From the NCBI GenBank assembly GCA_016800925.1, contig JABCPU010000209.1, positions 53,837 through 117,836 on the forward strand: DNA of 64,000 bases, written 5' to 3'. The notes beneath the pieces are model-generated. The model did no database searches and had not been told where the DNA came from. It saw only the letters and a list, made by a program, of their open reading frames with translations. Every line of letters starts with the position of its first letter. Within the stretch, counting starts at the first letter, position 1. This stretch comes from Suillus spraguei. Taxonomy: Eukaryota > Basidiomycota > Agaricomycetes > Boletales > Suillaceae. Of the stretch, positions 45,627-56,311 are shown piece after piece. The position numbers were made by a program, and so were the translations under genes.

Positions 45627-47439
45627 TAGTGCTGCCGTGGTCCGGTTCAGTCCGGTTCAGCGAAGGGAGGGGAAGAACCATAAACCGAACCTGCGTCCGG
45701 TTCAGGGCATATTGTTGAACACAGAACCGGACCAATTGCTGCTGATGAGAACGGTTCAGAATGGTCATGTCCGGTTCTCTTGATGCTCGAACGTGAACCG
45801 GACCAAATGATAGATCATATTTTCAAAAATAAGACAGTGAAATTCTACACATCTGCAAGGATCTCTGACAGTTTAGCCATCGCAGCTGACTTCCTTGATG
45901 CCTCTGAAACTGCTGCAATGTGACCATACTTGTAAGCTGCCTTGAGGGTTGTAATGCTGAAAAGGTGGATGGTGTGAGTGAGTTGCGACGGATGGTAGAT
46001 GTGATGCCGCCGCTAGAGAATGCTTGCTCAGATGGAACCGCACTCCCTTGAATTGGAAGATAATCACACGCAATCCGAGCAAGTGTCGGATACTGCAATG
46101 AATGAATCTAGCTAACAATTAGAAATACTGTTGGAATGACTGAACGAAAGACGTACCCCCCACCATGCAACAATGTCTAGAACTTCTTCCAATGGTGATG
46201 ACAGATATGAAGTTAGTTCATCATGAGGGTCGCGTACATGATTAGCATTGGCATTCTGACGAGCCACAATTGCCTCGCGCATCCAGGCATCTCCATAGCG
46301 AATCTCTCGAGTTTTTGAAGCAACAACTGGATTTGGAGTGAGACATTGGCCTTGTGATGCCGGAGGTTGATAATAGTCATCAAACTAGTATATACAGAGT
46401 CAGCCACATCAATAAGTTACGATGATACTATACTACTTACCACAGCCTCGAGGGAGGCTCTTCCAGCCGTGACCTCCTGCGGATCCATCGTCCTTCGACA
46501 TATGCTAACTTAAAGTTTGGGTCAAGAACTTCAATCATGTGAGAAACAATGTAAAGTCGGAAGCACAAAAACTCACCAAGACAGATAAAGTAAATGTCTG
46601 ATTCACTTGTCTTCTTGTAGTATTTTTCGACATTCTTGAGTCCCTGTGTGATGGCATCGGCAACTGGCATGTACTGTTCTTCACTTGCCATCAATCTCCA
46701 ACGATTGGAAAGACATTCAAGTGTGGGGATTGTGCACCAGGCTGTTGGGTGTTTCGCAGATGAGAAAGATTGTTGTGCAGTAGCGGGCTCCTACACTAGG
46801 ACGTCAGCAAACAAGCAAGGTGTTATTCCATGGCGACATACCTTGAGAACATTGTGGACAAGTACTAATTTTTTCCAGTTGGCACGTTCAAGTTTAAAGC
46901 TTTGATATAACTTGTTACGAAGTTTTGGTACCTCAGGACTCTCATCTGCGAGATTTGTAAAACGGGTAATAGCCTACTAGAAATGAATAAAAACAATCAA
47001 GGTAACATTTTATGATTCACTTACAGGACGAAGAGCAATGAGATGCTCAAGGCACTTGAATAACGATGCCTAGTGATGTGCACGGCCCGGCTTCAGGCCG
47101 TGGGCCGGCCCAAGCCGAGCCTGATCAGGCCGAGCCGAGCCGGGCCCAAGTCAGGGCCTGACCACGGCCCGGGGCCCGGCTTGACATGTTGAAAAGCCTG
47201 AGCCGGCGGCTCAGGCCGCGGCTTTATGTCCCTCATCGATGTCGATTTTACAGACTTCCATGGACTCATCTGCACATCAGGTATGAATCTGTCTAAATTT
47301 GTCTGACTATTGCCGAATGTGCTTACAAATATTTGGGGCAATGTGCGCCACAGCCACTGCTGTGGCTTCCAAACAGTAAGTGCGCATCAATTTACACTTA
47401 CTGTACTCTACTTCCAAGGCTTCCACTTCTCGGAACCTT

Positions 47440-47940
47440 CCTGCACTCTTTTGGACTTGTCTGAACCCACCTGCATTCATTTAAGCTTCCTTGTGCTTGT
47501 TTGGATCTGCCTGGATTTGTCTGCGCTTGCCTGCACTCGTTTGGACTTGCCTGGACTTGCCTGCATTCATCTGTGCTTGCCTGCACTCGTTTGGACTTGC
47601 CTGGACTTGCTTTTATTTGTCTGCGCTTGCCTGCACTCGTTTGGACTTGCCTGCATTCGTTTGTACTTGCCTGCACTCGTTTGGACCTGCCTGGACTTGC
47701 ATGCATTTGTCTGTGCTTGCCTATGCTCATTTTGACTCACATGGACTTGTCCGTATTCGTCTGAAGTCATCTGTATTCATCTGGACTCATCTGTATTTGT
47801 CTGGACTTGTCTGTGCTTGCCTACGCTCATTTGAATTCACATGGACTCGTCTGTATTCGTCTGCTTGCCTGCACTCATTTGAAGTTGTCTGGGCCCACCT
47901 GCACTCGTTTTCACTTGCCTGAGCTTATCTGCTTGTGTCT
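47440..47940. repeat. Variable minisatellite (GCCTGCACTCGTTTGGACTT)-type
   Basis: About 500 bp of irregular repeats built from GGACTTGCCT, GCACTCGTTT and CTGTGCTTGC, with units of about 15-60 bp. Open frames here (PALVWTCLDL-like) are by-products of the repeat. Confidence 0.9.
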
Positions 47941-48030
47941 GCTCTCGCCTGTACCTCCACTCCTCTCATTCTGGCGCCTTCACGTGTCGTTCGCATATGT
48001 TCGAGCCACGTTGGGCTTCGCTGGCAAGGG

Positions 48031-48147
48031 ACTATTTATCCATTATGGCAGCATCCGTCTCGAGCGAGCGAGCTTTCTCGCAAGGAGGCATCACAATTAG
48101 CAAGTGGCGCAATTGGCTGAAAGTGGGACACACTGATTTTGGATGAG
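48031..48147 (+). pseudogene. hATC transposase tail inside the non-autonomous hAT
   Basis: Reads DYLSIMAASVSSERAFSQGG, then ITISKWRNWLK, and stops at TGA 48145-48147. SSERAFSQGG is the conserved core of the hAT dimerisation domain. The rest of the transposase is missing, so the element is an internal-deletion derivative with part of its interior replaced by minisatellite. Confidence 0.88.
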
Positions 48148-50056
48148 GAGGATGACATATCAGAGTCTGATGTTGGTTCAGCGGATAGTCACTAAGTACT
48201 GTAAGTCTGTATAGTTACAAATATGCTTATATTACATTTTATATTTGAAAGCCGTCGTTGAGCCAAAGCCGAGCCGCGGCTTTGGCCCGGCTTGGGCTCA
48301 CGGCTCGGCCTGAGGTTTTGCAAAGCCCAAGCCCCCCAAAGCCGAGCCTAAGCTGGGGCTTTCAGGCCAAGCCGGGCCCGCACATCACTAACGATGCCCA
48401 GTGTGTCCTGACCCATTGCAGAAGCTTGAGAGTGGGATCCCCTTCCTCTTCACATGATTTTCTGAAGAAAGCGCGAGCTTGCGGTGACTTGCAAATCTGT
48501 TCAATGAGAGCCAGAGCTTTTCCGACAGTGTCACCAGCATCAAAGCCATCCTCGATCCCATCAATAGCCTGAGGGTCATTTTCTACTAGTGTAGCAAGCT
48601 GCTGGTTCAACCTGTCCAGGTCAGCAGTTTCATCGTTATCTATGGCACGGCAAATCTTCTTGAGTATGGTTGCTCGAGGAGTTGGAGATACACCATCAAC
48701 AAAGTGATGAGTGGTGAGATTTAGTATATGCTCTTGACAGTGGATACGATGTGGGCCTGCGAGCCACCGAGTGCCATCAGGATCTATAACACTTCCAACC
48801 TCCTTCATAGCAGTGTCATTATTTGATGCATTGTCAGATGTCATCCATCCAACCTTATCATGGATATTGTACTTATTGATGGTTTCCACAAGCATCTGGC
48901 CAATGTTATGGCCACTATGATCCCCTTCAATGGGGCTAAAATCAAGTTGTTTGCGCTTCAGCTCCCACTGTTGTGGCTTGTCCAGCGGGTTCCATATATA
49001 GTGACCAGTAACCAAAAAAATGGGTCACTGATAATGGACGTCCATGCATCAAAGGTAATGGACACTTGACCATCAATACTCTAGCAAAAATATGTCAATA
49101 CCGGCAGCAGTGTTTTGATGGGACAGAATGAAAACTTACAGCCAGATGTTCCTTGATGTTGTTAACCACAGCATCTGCTCGTATCTTGATGGCATCCGTT
49201 AATTTTGTGTGGTGCAGAATATCTTTTTCAGCAAGGGTTGGGCGAATATAGTGCAATAACTGGCAAAATGTCGGTTTATCTATGAGTTGTAGTGCCTGCA
49301 ATCACATCCAATAAGTAGCAATGAAAAGTATGACAGCAACCAGCATACTTCATCTTTGGTAACGATAAGCTCCATGATGAACTCCAGCAAGCCTGCTTTC
49401 GTGAATGTGGGACCCTTCTCAACAAGATTGGCATTGAGAGTGCCTTGTGTCACACTGACGAAGGGTAAGTGCTATCATCCAATATGGTGAACTTCATGCA
49501 GATTTGACTTACCTTGCTTGAGCTTCGCTCTCTGGAATGGCACGGGGATGCATACTGATTCCAGCAGCAGTGCAGCGCTCCTTGTACAAATCAAAATGGG
49601 CTTTATTACTAGACATAGTATCAGGTCAGTCACGTTGTAGTAAATGAAGACATGCTCTTACCGACTGATGTGAGTACATAGTGTAAATGTTCCCCCTCAG
49701 AATGTGTATTTGTTGGATGGCTCACCAGCATTCTTGCATGGGTTACACACCCAGGTGGATTCATGATGTGTGAATATGAGTTGAATATCAGCCATTCGTT
49801 CACTTTTGGACAAAGTGGGCTGAGACTCAGACTAGATTTCAGGAATTAGTAGAAAGAAGGTAGTACATGGTACCAACAAACGCACCACTGGATTTTCAGA
49901 GGCATCTCTGTGTTCACTATGGTCCAGTTCACTCTCACTGGCATCTGTCTCTTCAGGTGCAGGAATATAGCCATTGGATAACAAATCAAACCCATCAGAT
50001 AATGGATCAAGCAATGTATCATACCCATCAGATAAAAAACCATCTAGTTCAGGAAC

Positions 50057-50521
50057 TGTTACAGTCATACGTGCCCCTATTCATTTTCTCCTTTACTTTG
50101 GACATTATGTAACTCTGACTCATATGCTCAACGCATCTGTACTATAGTTGCCTTCCTTCTTTGGATACACACTTACATTCTCACGTCTCTCTTGGTCCGT
50201 GTGCACATATTGACCTATTTAAGCACATTGTATTATGCTTGTATACTTTACTTTAATCTTACTGGGTTTTACCTGGAATATCCTTTGCTTAGGTCTCCAA
50301 CCTAAGTCGTCTTGAATCGTCTCTAAGTCTAAGCACTCCTTAGCCTTAGTCTCTATTCTCATAGAACCTCCAAAGACTTGTCTTTGAGGCCGAACCCTTG
50401 ATAGTACTCGGAACGCGTTCCTTGTACTTTTACCTTGTCCTCTTTTGGACATTGTAGAACTTCCCAGCAGACCATCTGTGTCTTTTCACTGTCACTGGTG
50501 ATGCCACCCCAGTTCGTAACA
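50057..50521 (+). repeat. 5' LTR
   Basis: 465 bp. TATA-like TATTTAA at 50216-50222; ACTTTAATCTT at 50250-50260. It differs from the 3' LTR mainly by CpG to TpG/CpA changes. Confidence 0.96.
50216..50260 (+). promoter_or_regulatory. LTR promoter: TATA-like box and predicted transcript start
   Basis: TATTTAA is followed 34 nt later (start to start) by ACTTTAATCTT. The same 34-nt spacing is found at 4381/4415 and 58157/58191. If transcription starts at or near ACTTTAATCTT, the RNA 5' end can pair with the priming site. Confidence 0.6.
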
Positions 50522-50522
50522 A

Positions 50523-50533
50523 AAGATTAAAGT
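50523..50533 (+). promoter_or_regulatory. Self-priming primer-binding site
   Basis: AAGATTAAAGT, 1 nt after the LTR; exact 11-nt complement of 50250-50260. Confidence 0.8.
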
Positions 50534-50649
50534 CCACCTGATTGTCGACTACCCAGTCTTCGACCCTGAACCCTGATAAAGACCTAACAGACAGCAAGAC
50601 AGCGCGTGTAGGCACTGAGAAAGTATAACTCACCAGATGAATCATCATC

Positions 50650-51486
50650 ATGACAACCACCAAAGAATTTGAATACAAAATCGGTCTCCCAACTGGTTTT
50701 GATGGAGATTGCGACAACTCTCACGAATTTATCCAATCATGCAATCTATGCTTTGACATCAACGAAAAGCTTTACACCACCAACAAGCAGAAGATCATCT
50801 TCATAACATCCTTCATGACTGAGAAAAACACCAAATCTTGGAAAGAGCAATTCCTTGACCATGCTCAGTCAACCGATACCTCTGGACAAAAAGTTGGTTA
50901 TGGAACATTGCAGGATTTTATGAAAAGCTTCAAAGAAGCCTTCGAACCAGTGGATACCAAAGGAACTGCACTCATGAAACTCAGGGACCTCAAACAAGGA
51001 AACGGTGATCTCCATACTTACATCGCCAATTTTGAGGCACTTGCAGCCAAGGCCTGTATCACCGATGATGCAATGAAGATCCAATTCTTCCAAGATGGCC
51101 TGAATTTGGGTATCCTTACCAAGCTTTTCGCACCAGGAGATGTCTCAGAAGTATTCCGCGAGGTTGTATTGCAATGCATTTCCATTGACAACTCCCACCA
51201 TCGTCTTCAAGCAATACGAACACGTCATGCTCCACAACAGAAGAAGAAGAACTATGGGAACGCGCGTTACATACCTAATCACGATCCCAACGCAATGGTC
51301 GTAGATCGAATCTCCAACACAGAGAGATCTGAATGCATGAAGAAAGGACAATGCTTCGGATGTAAGAAGACCGGACACCGCATTCATAACTGTCCTGAGA
51401 GAAAGAAGAAGACACTGCTCCGACAAGCCGAAGTCAAAGATGAAGAAGATGAAGAAACCGTGAGGAGGATTATAGAGTATTTTTGA
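50650..51486 (+). CDS. gag: Gag protein of Ty3/gypsy chromovirus (intact)
   Basis: 278 residues with no interruption, starting MTTTKEFEYKIGLP. Capsid-like region to about residue 200, basic stretch KKKNYGNARY, then the knuckle CFGCKKTGHRIHNC (CX2CX4HX4C, about residues 235-248) with all ligands and the Gly before His. An acidic tail (EVKDEEDEETVRR) ends at TGA 51484-51486. Pol begins in the -1 frame overlapping this stop. It is encoded on the strand opposite to the host hAT transposase. This is the best gag of the family in the window and could act in trans for the damaged copies. Confidence 0.95.
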   Translation: MTTTKEFEYKIGLPTGFDGDCDNSHEFIQSCNLCFDINEKLYTTNKQKIIFITSFMTEKNTKSWKEQFLDHAQSTDTSGQKVGYGTLQDFMKSFKEAFEPVDTKGTALMKLRDLKQGNGDLHTYIANFEALAAKACITDDAMKIQFFQDGLNLGILTKLFAPGDVSEVFREVVLQCISIDNSHHRLQAIRTRHAPQQKKKNYGNARYIPNHDPNAMVVDRISNTERSECMKKGQCFGCKKTGHRIHNCPERKKKTLLRQAEVKDEEDEETVRRIIEYF

Positions 51487-53582
51487 ATTGGAGAAACAAA
51501 GATTCGATGTATGTTTCTCCAAATGTATTACTAAGACTTGTACATGCTGTAGGTGAAAGAAAAGAACTTCGCGTCCCTATCACCCTTCACTCGCGTACTC
51601 ATTTAAAATCCATTGACACCACCACTGTTATTGATTCAGGCATGGCAGGAACATTCATATCCGAAGAGTTTGTGAAACTCCATCAAATCACACAACAAAA
51701 CTCAAAACACCATTTCAAGTTACTACGGCAGATGGAACTCTTATCAAAGGAGGACCGATCATGCACTACTGTCTCCTAGTGGTCAAAATTGATGAACGAA
51801 CCATGTATGGAAAATTCAATATCACTAAACTAGGAAGAAGAGATCAAATCCTTCTGGGGATTCCGTGGTTACGCGCAATGAACCCAAGTATAGATTGGGC
51901 CGCTGAAACACTAGTCCTCCCTCGAACAACAAAATCAGATGAAATTGAAATCAACATCAATACCGATCGGAAGAAGAATGGGTTGCCCCCGGCCTTCCAC
52001 TGCCATCCTAGGAAATGGCAACATTCACAACTTCCAAAATCATTCATCATTCCTCCAATTCCTAAAGATCCCGAACCAGAAGTACAAATGCCATGTACTG
52101 AAGACCCCACTCCTCATGTACAACTACTGCGAGCAGTATCACTGATTCCCCATGCAGAAAAACGCAAGAATAAATCCGAGCCTGAGTATCGGACCAGACC
52201 AGAACCTATTGAGCAACAACCAATAGAAGAACAGAAGTATGGGAAGAGAAAAGCGGAAGAAGAAATCCCTGGACAAGATACAAATGTACCAAAATTATCC
52301 AAGTTTTACGTTCCTCCGAAAACTCTTCAAGATACTCTTCCAGCTTCAATTGAGGAAATCCCCGACGAAGAAGAACCCGTGCCCTCGTTGATCCCAACTG
52401 AGGATGATGACCAATTCAACATCATGCAAGATGTCTGGCATGCACCGGAAGTACGCGAAATTTCCTCTTACGAGCTCGGAGATGGAGAATTTCTTGTGGA
52501 GTACAATGCCGAAGGAGTTAGCATGAGAATCATCGAAGAAGTATCTATGGATACACCCCTCACACATGATAGAACTTCCCGACTCGAACAAACTCCCAAT
52601 TACTCCACAAACTCTCTTCCTCCCCTGAAATACAGCAATAAAGCTCAGGAATTCACCACAGAAGAGAAGGAAAAGAAAAAGAAGCCTTTCGAAGAATTGG
52701 TCCTGGAATATTTGCACGACTTTGCAGACATCTTTGCAAAAGACGGACTAAACAAACTACCCCCCGAACGCCCCGGTATTGATCATCGGATTGATACTAA
52801 ACCTGGTTTTATCCCTCGCATGTCTAAGGTTTACCCGCTATCGGAAAAAGAACGCGCTGCCGTCAAAACATTTATTGATGAAAACATTGCGAAAGGTTTC
52901 ATCTCAGAATCAAAGTCACCCCAAGCTAGTGGCTTCTTCTTTGTGGGAAAGAAGAGTGGAGAGGAATGCATCACCTTTCTATCTCATGATGGTATATGAA
53001 CCACGTGCCATCCCCCACCTGATCCCTGACTCATCCGTCCCTGCAGCAGAAGATCGAGTATGATCCCTGCAGAAGATAAGAGAAGAAGCAATCGCCTGCC
53101 ATAACATTGTGATGCAGACAATGGCCGAACGATCCCGATGAGAGAAGTACATTCCATGGAAAATCAGAGATAAGGTCTGGCTATCTGCCACTAATCTTAG
53201 ACTCAAACTCCCATCAAGGAAACTTGCGCCAAAGCGATATGGACCTTTCCCGATTATTGATGTCTTATCGCCTATCACATTCACACTCAAACTCCCTCCA
53301 CAATGGAAGATCCATCCAACTTTCCACACTTCTGTCTTATCGTCCTATAGCGAAATGGACATACACAGTCCGAACTTCCCCGAACCACCACCTGACATCA
53401 TCGAAGAAGAAGAAGAATACGAAGTAGAAGCAATTCTTTCTCACAAAGGAACCAGCATTCGCCGACGCTATCTTGTTTCCTGGAAAGGATACTCATCAGG
53501 AGATAATGAATGGCTCCCAGAAAAGAACTTGAAGAACTCCGCTCAAATTCTGAATGCTTATAAGAAGCGACACTCCCTTTGA
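51483..53582 (+). pseudogene. pol: protease, linker, RT start, integrase tail, chromodomain (deleted)
   Basis: Begins in the -1 frame over the gag stop (NWRNKDSMYVS). The protease site DSGMAG is at 51633-51650; a 1-nt loss near 51700 shifts the frame. LGRRDQILLGIPWLRAMNP and the Pro-rich linker follow to the RT start (PGIDHRIDTKPGF, FFFVGKKSGE). At about 52965 the sequence jumps to the integrase C-terminus (NASPFYLMMVYEPRAIPHLI), deleting the RT catalytic core, RNase H and the integrase core. The end carries a chromodomain (53403-53582: EAILSHKGTSIRRRYLVSWK, GYSSGDNEWLPEKNL), which would direct integration to modified chromatin. Confidence 0.92.
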
Positions 53583-53638
53583 TTATTCTTCAGTCAATCA
53601 AACTGCACAAAGCACTTGATCAACTACTACCATTCGAA

Positions 53639-54972
53639 ATGTCTTTCCCCACTGCATACATCACCCCCGTCACCATTACCAACAATGACTCCGACTCTGA
53701 CGCAGAAAACTATGGAACCCTCGCCACCAAAATCGATAACACCTCTTACATTGAAGCTGCCCTCCTATGTGAAGGACATGCCCTCGAAATTGAGAGAATC
53801 CTCACCGCAAGAGGCGCCTTCCCTGCTTTACTCCTCGTCAACATCATCCGCACTGCCGCCCTCATCGAAACCAACATCAATCAAACCACAGAAATCACCT
53901 ACCGCCAGCGCATCTTACATCTACAAAAACATATTCATTCTTATGCAATGTTGCTGCTTCCCCGTTCTTTTAAGAGTGATGTTGAAGAAGCTATTCACAT
54001 CGTGGCCAAACACCGAGCAGGTGTTGCTCGACCTCCCTCTCTGCAAGGAGATACGAACCCACTTCCAGTCCCTCCACCCTCTTCCTTGTGCATGTATTCT
54101 AATCTTGATGCCTCTACTGGCTTATGTACTGCTGTCCAAGAGATCAGACAGCTCACCAATGCAGTTGTCGAAACCATCCAACAATCAGTCGCCGAAACCA
54201 GAGCGGCCAGAAACTTAGTCGAAGAAGTTATTACGGATCTACAACAAACACACACCGACCTTGGTTCTCCACGAACACCATCTCCTATTGAACAACCGAC
54301 CTCGCCGCCCCCTGTTATAGCCTCCCACGATCACCCCGCATGGCTGTATGAGCCCTGCACAGAAGAGCAGTGTGAAGCGGCGAAAATACTAGGAGTTCCT
54401 GTCACTGAATTGGTAGCACTCAGTCCTCGACTTTGTGACCTTCATATTCATCCCCCATGTCCATTCCGTCATCATTTGGTCCAATGGATCCTGTCTCGCC
54501 AGTCTTAGTAAAAGACTTCGGCATAAATTTCCCCTCCTCCTCTGACGAACTTCTTGCAGCTGCTGAACGAGCAACTACCCCTGACCTCCCAATGTCAGCA
54601 TACACTCTCACCACCGACCAGCAGGCACAGCTCAGGCGTGACAATGCCCTTGCCTTAAAACATATGAAACGGAGAAAGGGGAAGAAGCGCGCCAGATCCA
54701 CTAGTCCCAAGCCTATTATCTCACCATCACCCTTACGTATGTCTACCTCCAATCCTGATGAAGACATGAAATGCCGCATCTGTGGACTACTTGGACATCG
54801 TCAAAAGAACTGCGCGGAATACCAGTGTAGGATTTGCAGATACTGGTCGCCTACCCATCTATCCATCTATTGTCCTCGACGAGTCGGGACTCCTCCTTTT
54901 ATGTTAACCTGGAAAGATGACGGATTCTATGACGCACTTCGTTCCTGGGAACGAAAGCTTGACGATGAATGA
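53639..54972 (+). pseudogene. ORF3: accessory protein with coiled coil and two zinc knuckles (one frameshift)
   Basis: An ORF between pol and the 3' LTR, on the sense strand. Start MSFPTAYITPVTITNNDSDS 57 nt after the pol stop. The middle is helical (TAVQEIRQLTNAVVETIQQS), then a PSPIEQPTSPPPV linker and a PAWLYEPCTEEQ block. The C-terminus has CRICGLLGHRQKNC (CX2CX4HX4C) and CRICRYWSPTHLSIYC (CX2CX6HX4C), then the conserved LTWKDDGFYDALRSWE. A 1-nt loss in a C run near 54456 splits it into two frames; copy D keeps the frame there. About 444 residues if unbroken. Function unknown: RNA binding or a second nucleocapsid-like role is inference. I do not recognise it as a standard gypsy gene. Confidence 0.8.
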
Positions 54973-55129
54973 ATTCAAGCAGAGAAAAGAAGGGACTCTA
55001 AATGATGTGCTGGTGCTGAAGAAGCCGCCTACATGAGAAGTGGGTCATTCCTTGATGAGGACTACGAGTACAGTGACGATCCTATCTACTATGCTAATCA
55101 AAGCGAGTAAAGTCAGTGACTTTACCTGT

Positions 55130-55142
55130 AAAATGGGGGTAA
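55130..55142 (+). promoter_or_regulatory. Polypurine tract
   Basis: AAAATGGGGGTAA directly before the 3' LTR, the plus-strand primer site. The equivalent in copy D is GAGGGGGTAA. Confidence 0.8.
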
Positions 55143-55581
55143 TGTTACAGTTGTACGTGCCCCTATTCATTTTCTCCTTTACTTTGGACATTACGTAACT
55201 CTGACTCATATGCTCAACGCATCTGTACTATAGTTGCCTTCCTTCTTTGGATACGCACTTACGTTCTCACGTCTCTCTTGGTCCGTGCGCACATATTGAC
55301 CTATTTAAGCACATTGTATTACGCTTGTATACTTTACTTTAATCTTACTGGGTTTTACCTGGAATATCCCCTGCTTAGGTCTCTAAGTCTAAGCACTCCT
55401 TAGCCTTAGTCTCTATTCTCGTAGAACCTCCAAAGACTTGTCTTTGAGGCCGAACCCTTGATAGTACTCAGAACGCGTTCCTTGTACTTTTACCTTGTCC
55501 TCTTTTGGACATTGTAGAACTTCCCAGCAGACCATCTGTGTCTTTTCACTGTCACTGGTGATGCCACCCCAGTTCGTAACA
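55143..55581 (+). repeat. 3' LTR (26-bp deletion)
   Basis: 439 bp. Lacks 26 bp present in the 5' LTR, between two GTCTC words near 55378. This removes the palindrome CTTAGGTCTCCAACCTAAG. Confidence 0.96.
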
Positions 55582-56311
55582 GGAACAGTAGGACTACTAT
55601 CACAATCGTCATCAGAGTCAACTGCCTGTGTAGTAGCCCGTTTTGCCTTTGGCAGGTCAGCTACACTTGACAATGCTCATTTGCAGGCAGAGGATGACAA
55701 AGAACAGAGATTAATGGCATCACGAAGACGAGCAGATGGCTTTGTTGGTCGACCAGAGTGCCTAGCACCAGCAACAAAATTGGCTGTTTGCCTTTGAGAA
55801 TTCAAGAGGATGGAGAATGCATTGGATAAGGCTGGCTGTGTACCAGACGGAGGTAGTGGGATATCATCATCATCAGCATCATGGTAGAATACAATCTCAG
55901 ATGCATCCTTGAGACTCCCATCTGCACAACATGCAGATGAGTTAGATTCGGCCATCATAGAACAGCAGTGGGAATATTATCTATCTAGTAGTTGCAATTG
56001 AAAGTCGTTGTATTTAGCCTCAGGAAGTAAAGCGAACAGTAGAACATGTCTTCACATCTGAGGTGAATGTTGCACTAAATCTTCAGCCTGAGGAACGGAC
56101 TTCTTGGAAAAGAATACTGACATCAGTTTGGAACCATTCAGAACGGTCCAGGAACCAACAGAGAACTAACCTAGACAAAGTAAACCGAGAACCATACTTC
56201 AGTTCGGTCACGTTCAATGGTGTTGCAGTGGACTGGACTGTCGTAGAACCAGACTATTGGTCAGGTTCAAACTGTGGTTCGGGACCGGACCGCAGCAGCA
56301 CTACTCAGTAG

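Larger units (their letters stand above)
47071..48390 (+). mobile_element. Non-autonomous hAT element (1320 bp) inside the hAT transposase
   Basis: TIRs of 22-23 bp beginning TAGTGATGTGC with GGCCCGGCTT, and the 8-bp TSD ACGATGCC at 47063-47070 and 48391-48398. GC-rich palindromic subterminal zones (GGCCCGG, GCCGAGCC). The interior holds a minisatellite and the tail of a transposase. It interrupts the host between codons for HWAS and LFKCLEHL. Confidence 0.95.
50057..55581 (+). mobile_element. Ty3/gypsy chromovirus inserted in the hAT, with both LTRs and TSD
   Basis: 5' LTR 50057-50521, 3' LTR 55143-55581, TSD GGAAC at 50052-50056 and 55582-55586. Internal order: priming site, gag, pol, chromodomain, ORF3, polypurine tract. 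Pol has a deletion from early RT to the integrase tail, so the copy must have moved with helper proteins or was deleted later. The best reference for the family structure. Confidence 0.97.
45845..55958 (-). pseudogene. hAT transposase (BED, RNase H-like core, hATC), interrupted
   Basis: Multi-exon minus-strand gene. The N-terminus (MAESNSSACC, 55958) is acidic and continues across the gypsy insertion into ELDGFLSDGYDTLLDP. A BED-like finger (WVCNPCKNAG...CTHISR) is at about 49740-49660. The catalytic region runs FDAWTS..., WMTSDNASNNDTAM, HRIHCQEHILNL at about 49060-48370. After the second insertion the C-terminal dimerisation domain has IACDYLPIQGSAVPSEQAFS and ends at TAG 45847-45845. An in-frame TGA at 55679-55677 and the two insertions make it non-functional. 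Introns are short and several joints are inferred. Confidence 0.87.
45627..56303 (-). mobile_element. hAT DNA transposon with two nested insertions
   Basis: TIRs TAGTGCTGCCGTGGTCCGGT (left) and TAGTGCTGCTGCGGTCCGGT (right, complemented), with the 8-bp TSD CTCAGTAG at 45619-45626 and 56304-56311. Subterminal GAACCGG/CCGGTTC words are dense at both ends. Removing the insertions at 47071 and 50057 leaves about 3.8 kb. It encodes a minus-strand transposase. Confidence 0.96.

Noticed and set aside
47310..47922. Overlapping ORFs of PALVWTCLDL-type repeats
   Set aside because: They are readings of the minisatellite inside the non-autonomous hAT, open on several frames and both strands, with no other protein feature.
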